Source: Puccinia triticina | Lineage: Eukaryota; Basidiomycota; Pucciniomycetes; Pucciniales; Pucciniaceae | Assembly (NCBI RefSeq): GCF_026914185.1 | Contig: NC_070571.1 | Location: 2,480,001-2,544,000, forward strand | Direction of reading: 5' to 3' | DNA: 64,000 nt | Shown: positions 58,868 to 64,000 of the stretch, one piece after another | How the letters are laid out: the number at the start of each line of letters is the position of its first letter | Position numbering within the stretch: position 1 is the stretch's first letter | Notes under the pieces: model-generated | Database searches by the model: none | What the model saw: the letters and a program-made list of their open reading frames with translations, nothing else | What the model was told of the DNA's origin: nothing | Position numbers and translations under genes: made by a program

Positions 58868-59409
58868 ATTTGAGTGTCACAGGTGGGTATAGGGATGCGC
58901 TTCTTTTGCCAGGGCTCATGATCGACCACTGGAATAATGTACGGCATGCTGTACAAATCCTTGAGCAAGCCGCGCTCCTCTGGGGTGAAAGCAATCGACC
59001 GATTCCTCTCCGATAGCACGTTCTTGATCAAATTAAGCTCAGCTGGCTTCAACCAGCCATCGGGGCCAAAATTCACAACTTGCAGACGTTCCTCCGTCAC
59101 TCGACCCCGCGGAACGAAAGGGCCGGCCAACGATTTAGAAAGACCTCGGAGGGATCGCGAGAGAGAGGCGGCCTTTGAAGTGGGGGGTTCAACTGCTGAG
59201 GCATCGGCAAGTTGACTGGCTTAACCTTGCGCGCCACCGGCTTATACTTCGCCGCGAAAGTTAAGAACCCTTCCTCCTTCCATGCTTTGACCAAAGCCAA
59301 CTGCCCACCGAGCGTCAAACCCTTTTCCATCAATAGCCAAGTCCAATGCTCCTGTTGGTCCTCGAAAGCGGCCTTGTCTGAATAAGAGAAACCAAAAAAA
59401 CGTCCATTG

Positions 59410-59489
59410 CTCACGTATGTGGCACAAGGTAGGGCTTCGACTAGGTTGAGAGCATCACGCCTCGGAGGTGCACATTGGGAGGAACTTAC
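59410..59489 (-). repeat. Intron-like repeat unit, copy a (80 nt)
   Basis: On the minus strand, GTAAGTTCCTCCC at one end and ACGTGAG at the other. The polyprotein frame reads through it (KVSSSQ at its start), so it is not necessarily removed. Confidence 0.55.
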
Positions 59490-59880
59490 TTTCACTCCAA
59501 ATGGCCTCCACGGTGGTGCAAAACTAACCTCGCCTCCTTCAATTGCCAAAGTCCAGCGAGATAGTTTAACCTCATTACGGAGGGTCATTAGTTTTCCCTC
59601 GTCGCGGAGGCTCGGGAGTTTAGGCTCATCGCGGAGTTGAACTAGATTAATCTTGTTGCGGAGAACGCCATAGGACGTATCTAGTTTATCCTCGTTCCGG
59701 AGACTAGATTCGTGACCTAGTTTATTCTCTTTGCGAAGACGAGTAAGGAACGAATCCTGCGCTAGTTTTCCCTCATCGCGGAGGCGAGGACAAGCAGGTA
59801 GTTTATTCTCGTCGCGGAGACGAGGGACCGTGGACAAGGAGTGCAAACCTAGAAAACCGGAGCCCACGTGGTGTTTGCGG

Positions 59881-59954
59881 CTCACATATGTGGCTTGTAA
59901 TGCTTTCGACGGTGCAGTAGAGCCCTTGGAGGTGCATAACTGGGAGGAACTTAC
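59881..59954 (-). repeat. Intron-like repeat unit, copy b (74 nt)
   Basis: Same ends as copy a, read through as EVSSSQ. Both lie in the spacer of Gypsy 2; the third copy lies at the integrase end of the same element. Confidence 0.55.
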
Positions 59955-60316
59955 TTCTAGTTCTCCCAATCCTCGCGCCGAACCTTTTTCCTCCTTTCTG
60001 CCCGCTATTTCCGGATCATCCATCGAAAGGGAGGCCCCTGGGCCCTGAACCGCATCCGAATCTTGAGATAACTTAAAAGACAAATGAGAAAGCTGAGAGG
60101 AAACCGCCGAAGAAACTGAGGAGCCGAAAGAAATGATTTTTTTCATGCTTTGAGGGTTTTCTGACTGTTTTTTGACGTTTTCTGACTGTTTTTCCTGATG
60201 ATAATGAGAGGATAAAGAAAAATAGAGGCCTTGAGTTCCTGAATATGCAGTTGATCCAGCGGACAGAGTTTGGAACTCTAGATTAGATCTGCCGCCTCCC
60301 AAATCAACCGTGTCTA

Positions 60317-62268
60317 CTAAAAATGATGGCCCTCCAAAGGGTCGTCACGAGCCTTTCCTTTGTGAGAAAGGACCGCCTTGCGTCCGTGCCCTGGAAAATC
60401 GCGCTCCCATCGCCCGGTATCCACTGAGCACAAAGAAACTTCAATCTTGCGGCCCGTCGAGTCTGGCAAAAGAATCCGCTCGCCGACTTGATTGTCAAAG
60501 TCGAGAGTAGCGTTGAAGTCCATGAGGAAAGGCCGGCCAAAGATGAGAGGCCCGTCCATGCGCGTAATCCAGAAATGACAAGAACCTATGATGGTCTTGC
60601 CCACGCGGATAGGAACATCTTCAGCGACACCTGCTAGCTCGCACGCCTGATTCCCAATCCCGTACACAGCCGAGCTAAAGTTGACGCGCGGACTAATGTT
60701 GAGCTTGTTAGCCATAGCGTTGGAGATAAGATTCAACTGAGACCCAGAGTCTATCAACGGAAGCGCATTGCTCTCCTCGTCGCCCACCAGACAAGGCATG
60801 TAACCCAAGGGGCAAGAATAAAGTCTCATACCGTCAATATGTCCCTCCCCTTCTGAGTCCTCCGCCAACGTCCCAGAAGCCACCTTCAGCTCCTCCGGGC
60901 CGACTTCCATGCGTCTCCGCGACACCCATTTCTTCATTCCTTCCGCTACCGACGGAGCCACGGCTAACAACTCGGCCACAGTGACGTTTGGCACTGAGAG
61001 GTCGAACATCTTCTTGAGCATGCCGTCCACCGCGTTGGGATGATCTTTTGAGACGCCACGTTTGAACCGCACTTTAGGGGGTGTTTTAGGCGCCACTGGT
61101 GCCGCTGAGTCGTCCTTTAAGGCATCTTCAGTCGAAGGAGCCGCAGGAATCCGTTCAAAAAGTTCGGGTTCGGCGTCCATTTCTTCTGTGTCCAATCCCT
61201 CTCTCGGAGCCGAAGACTTGCGCAGAGGTCGTCGCGCCATGGAAGGAGGAATCGCAGGGGCCTTGAAAGGCTTAGGAGCCTCGTGTTTCTTCTTGGCGGG
61301 GTCAGACTGATACACACCAGAAAACGATTGAGACGAGATAGAAGGTGGACTCCACGGATCCAGGGAGCCGCACGCCGCTTGAAACTCTTCCTCCGGCGCA
61401 CTCACAACCACCGCCTTAGGATTATAGGAAGCCACAACGTGCCGTATAGGACGCGAACTGTCCACCGGAATGAGGGCACCGTTCGGAAGAAAGAAACTAC
61501 CTCCTCGCTGCTCCACGAGTTTAGCCTCCTTGTCCTTCTGAAGTTCGGCGCATCGACCAAGACCGTGTCCCTCCCTGTGACAGTAGTAGCATACCATAGG
61601 CCCACGAGGAGTCGATGGCCTCGCCTGAGCTGCGAATTTCTGCTCCAAACGCTGCTCAAAGGACTGAAACATACGCTCAATGTCTTCCATTGTCGCAGGT
61701 GACCTGGCTTGTGCTGGCGCCTCTTTTGGCCGACGTTCGGACTCCATCTTTTTCATTACGTCGTTTGATTGCTGAAACTGGGTTGCCTGCACGGGAGCTC
61801 TCGCTCGCGAATCCTCAAAAGTGAGCGCTGTTTGATGCTTCATCACTTCCTCGACAGCCTTCCGCAGAATCTCAAACTTCAGAAGCTTGAACCTATTGTC
61901 TTGAGTCATGATCATAGTCTTCTCTTTGATCAACTGATCGCGGATCCGCTCCTGTACTCCGAGCAAGAATGATTGGTAGTAGAGACGCTTGATCTCCTCG
62001 ACGGAATCTATATGATCCTTCCGTAACAAGTAAGCCTAAATGGGCTGCCACGTCTTCCGGAAGTCTTGGAAATTGGCGACCGACGTAACACCTCCTTTCT
62101 CCTTCCACGATTGAGCCAGATCCTCCAGGTCTTGCGTTGTGAAACGTGCAATATCGAACTTTCCCCAATATGCTATCATGGCTGCTTTCAAAGTTGTCCA
62201 GTTGGGAGGATCAAAACCGTCCAGAGTCTCCACAACGTCCTTGACCTCCGTCGTCCGCACAAAGAATA
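60317..62268 (-). pseudogene. Gypsy 2 gag and protease
   Basis: The capsid part enters at 62268 in mid-domain (NWTTLKAAMIAYWGKF), meets an in-frame TAG at 62036-62038 and continues (YYQSFLLGVQERIRDQL). A CCHC zinc knuckle (CYYCHREGHGLGRC, 61551-61591) marks the nucleocapsid, which packages the RNA. The protease shows LPLIDSGSQLNLIS (Asp-Ser-Gly codons at 60743-60751), with DSG in place of the commoner DTG, and the flap-like region IFGRPFLMDF. The frame ends at 60317. The 5' end of gag is separated from it by the Copia LTR at 62269. Confidence 0.87.
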
Positions 62269-62799
62269 TGAAGCGCCAGTTGGACCGCAGTGAGCACGAT
62301 GTGAGATGATGGGAGCGAGGGACACAAGCAGAAAAGATATTCACCTATGAAGCGCCAGTTGGACCGCAGTGAGCACGATGTGAGATGATGGGAGCGAGGG
62401 ACACAAGCAGAAAAGATATTCACCTATTGAGGTGAGAGGTGAGGATGACCGATAAGAGGTGAGAATTGATTGCATAGCAAGGAAAAAGAACAGGAAGCGA
62501 AAAACAGAAAACAAGCAAACCTATGAAGCGCCAGTTGGACCGCAGTGAGCACGATGTGAGATGATGGGAGCGAGGGACACAAGCAGAAAAGATATTCACC
62601 TATTGAGGTGAGAGGTGAGGATGACCGATAAGAGGTGAGGAAAAGAAAAGAAAAAGAACATAAACAAGCTCAGGTGATTGGTCTAGATACAACAAGGTTT
62701 AGCCCTAAGTTCAGTATATACACAATCAACTGAGTTCCCCTTTTCCTCCACTCGGTACCCCCTTTCCTCCTGATGAGTGAGTGTCGCTGAACTGTCACA
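62269..62799 (-). repeat. 3' LTR of a Copia element
   Basis: On the minus strand it starts TGTGACAG directly after a polypurine tract (ACGGGGGGC, 62800-62808) and appears to end GCGCTTCA at 62269, where the Gypsy 2 gag frame begins. The right (5') boundary is firm and the left one is inferred from the gag junction. It contains the internal duplications listed next. Confidence 0.6.
62270..62640. repeat. Three-copy duplication inside the Copia LTR
   Basis: The segment from TGAAGCGCCAGTTGGACCGC to AGATATTCACCT occurs at 62270-62345, 62348-62427 and 62523-62603. The last two also share about 38 bp following them (GAGGTGAGAGGTGAGGATGA). Confidence 0.88.
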
Positions 62800-62813
62800 G
62801 CCCCCCGTGCTTG

Positions 62814-64000
62814 CTAGGCAATTTTCAAAGAGATGTTCTCGAGGGCCTTGCGAATCTTGACCGGTGCCAATGGTTTGGTGAGAAAGTCAGCTTGATTGTC
62901 ATCAGTCTTGATGTATTTGATTTCAAAATTCCTTTCTTTATCAATGTGGTGTCGGAGCCAGTGATGGCGAACATTGATGTGTCGAGTTCGATGTTGATAT
63001 TGAGGGTTTTTAAGAAGAGCAAGAGCTCCTCGATTATCGCAATACAGAAGAGCTGATGTTTGAGTTATTTGAAGAGATGGGTGAATGTCCAGAAGAAGTT
63101 GTTCCAGCCAGCGAATGTCTTGACCTGTTTCCGAGCAAGCGCGATACTCGGCTTCCGTAGTCGATAGGGCAGGTCCGTCGTCGTCTTGCTTCTGACACCT
63201 CCATCCAACTGTTCCATAATAGCTGACAATACTTCCGGAGAATGAAACCGAGTCGACTCCGCTTTCAAAGCTGGCATCTGCAAAGGCTATAATCTTCCCT
63301 GTTTCTGTTGGTTGCATCCCTAGGGTGAGTTTTGCCTTTGACGTCTTTTGAAGGTATCAGAAAACATGTTTGACCTGTTGTTCATGTGTTTTGTTCGGAT
63401 TATTGAGAAATTGAGACAGATAGCTGCAGGGAAAAGCCAGATCGGGTCGCGTACATTGGACGAGGTAGTTGATCAAACCGACTGCTCTGCGATAGTTGAA
63501 AGAGTCCAATACCGGGTTGGAATCAACAGGGCAAGTGAGGGCATTGAGGGGAAGTGGAGTGGAGGCGGTTTTGCAGCCTGAGGCTTGGAATTCTTCTAGG
63601 ATTTCATTGATGTATCGATCTTGAGCAATTGAGATGGTTCAATTAACACGGTCTCTAGTGACTCGCATGCCGAGGACCCATTCGCAGGGGCCAATATCCT
63701 CCATTTCAAAACGCTTTTTGATGGCTGTCTTGAGGAAAGAGACGTCCGGTCCCACTATCACAAGATCATCCACATGGACGTACACAAAGCATGGCTTGGT
63801 GAGATCCTGATGAACAAATAGGCAGGCGTCGGCTTGAGCTGGGAGAAAGTTGACCATCTCAAAGAAGTCTTTAAGAGCGCGATACCAGCAGCGCGGGCTT
63901 TTCTTGAGTCCATATAGTGATTTCTGAAGTTTTAGGCCGTGACCTGGAGGAACGTCGACTCCATCGGGGACCTTGATGAAAATTTCCTCTTCTGGTATGC
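62814..64000 (-). pseudogene. Ty1/Copia RT C-terminus and RNase H; continues past the window
   Basis: From the window edge: KLQKSLYGLKKSPRCW, then the RT catalytic region YVHVDDLVIVG, the GLINYLVQCTRPDLA segment and RNase H (FADASFESG, ALSTTEAEYRACSE, RHINVRHHWLRH, ADFLTKPLAP) to the stop at 62814. In-frame TGA codons at 63639-63641 and near 63359 break it. One frame covers everything else. The element extends to the right of the window, where gag, integrase and the 5' LTR should lie. Its LTR does not resemble that of the Copia remnant at 16457, so it is a different family. Confidence 0.88.

Larger units (their letters stand above)
58870..60302 (-). pseudogene. Gypsy 2 spacer between protease and RT, with peptide repeat
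   Basis: A 401-codon frame (60302-59097) with a frameshift near its end continues as 59130-58870 (PFVPRGRVTEERL, YIIPVVDHEPWQKK), the segment just before RT in this retroelement type. Its middle is a tandem peptide with the theme LRDEGKL, about eight variant copies (roughly 59830-59555), and it holds two of the intron-like repeat units. The N-terminal part is Ser-rich and unrecognised. As this region lies between folded domains, it may tolerate repeat growth. Confidence 0.7.
31385..62268 (-). mobile_element. Second Ty3/Gypsy retrotransposon, split by a 24.8-kb insertion
   Basis: The 5' half (gag, zinc knuckle, protease, spacer) occupies 58870-62268 and the 3' half (RT, RNase H, integrase) 31385-34034. 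Both read on the minus strand, and the halves are complementary with no overlap. At the seam the codons on either side (CDTQ before, WMPKLPIP after) join in frame if the insert and one AT are removed. The 5' end is in turn interrupted at about 62268 by a Copia LTR. The Gypsy LTRs were not identified; the 5' one should lie beyond the window. Confidence 0.8.

Noticed and set aside
34035..58869. An 8-bp target duplication for the KDZ giant
   Set aside because: Flanks were compared at several possible end positions and only a 2-bp AT agreement was found.
57289..58994. Long overlapping open frames at the right end of the giant
   Set aside because: Same 68-bp array in inverse orientation; repeat artefacts.

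Overview
The window looks like a repeat-dense chromosome arm of a rust fungus (Pucciniales, basidiomycete). The grounds are many short GT-AG introns (about 60-105 nt), a KDZ-type transposase with CxC motifs, Ty3/Gypsy and Ty1/Copia elements, a MULE with a SWIM finger, and a small RING-H2 membrane protein. No bacterial features, rRNA, tRNA or CRISPR were seen. The rust assignment is inferred from family content; no marker gene proves it.

Left part (1-31 kb). A chromodomain fragment of a chromovirus (2.5-2.9 kb) is followed by a full-length Gypsy element on the minus strand (3751-8665; 297-bp LTRs, 5-bp target duplication CCAAC). That element lacks gag, has three in-frame stops in pol, and is itself interrupted in the protease by an 860-bp element with CACCAGG ends. 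A RING-H2 gene (11.26-12.48 kb) is the best ordinary gene candidate here. A decayed RecQ-like helicase (14.8-16.4 kb) is cut by a Copia remnant (16.46-20.3 kb), which carries a second CACCAGG element in its coding region. From 20.4 to 31.3 kb there are minisatellites, a 385-bp Tourist-like MITE, small palindromic repeats, LTR-like promoter stretches and a few unidentified coding remnants.

Right part (31-64 kb). This is a nest. A second Gypsy element on the minus strand is split into a 5' half (gag-protease-spacer, 58.9-62.3 kb) and a 3' half (RT-RNase H-integrase, 31.4-34.0 kb). Between the halves lies a 24.8-kb DNA transposon (34037-58867) with inverted ends, mirrored 68-bp subterminal arrays and mirrored TAGCG-rich modules. 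It carries a KDZ transposase gene (44.3-54.5 kb), an intact 5-exon gene for a 485-aa Gly/Arg-rich protein (36.45-38.17 kb), a broken gene whose C-terminus looks like a 2-oxoglutarate/Fe(II) dioxygenase of TET/JBP type (38.4-40.2 kb), and GC-rich pieces resembling captured host genes, including part of a C2H2 zinc-finger protein (40.5-41.85 kb). A MULE with an intact 5-exon, 906-aa transposase gene (47790-50833) has jumped into the KDZ gene. A Copia element (62.27 kb to beyond the window) sits in the gag region of the split Gypsy.

The implied order of events is Gypsy first, then the KDZ giant and, independently, the right-hand Copia, then the MULE. The KDZ giant with its dioxygenase, RGG-type gene and captured exons is the most interesting system in the window.
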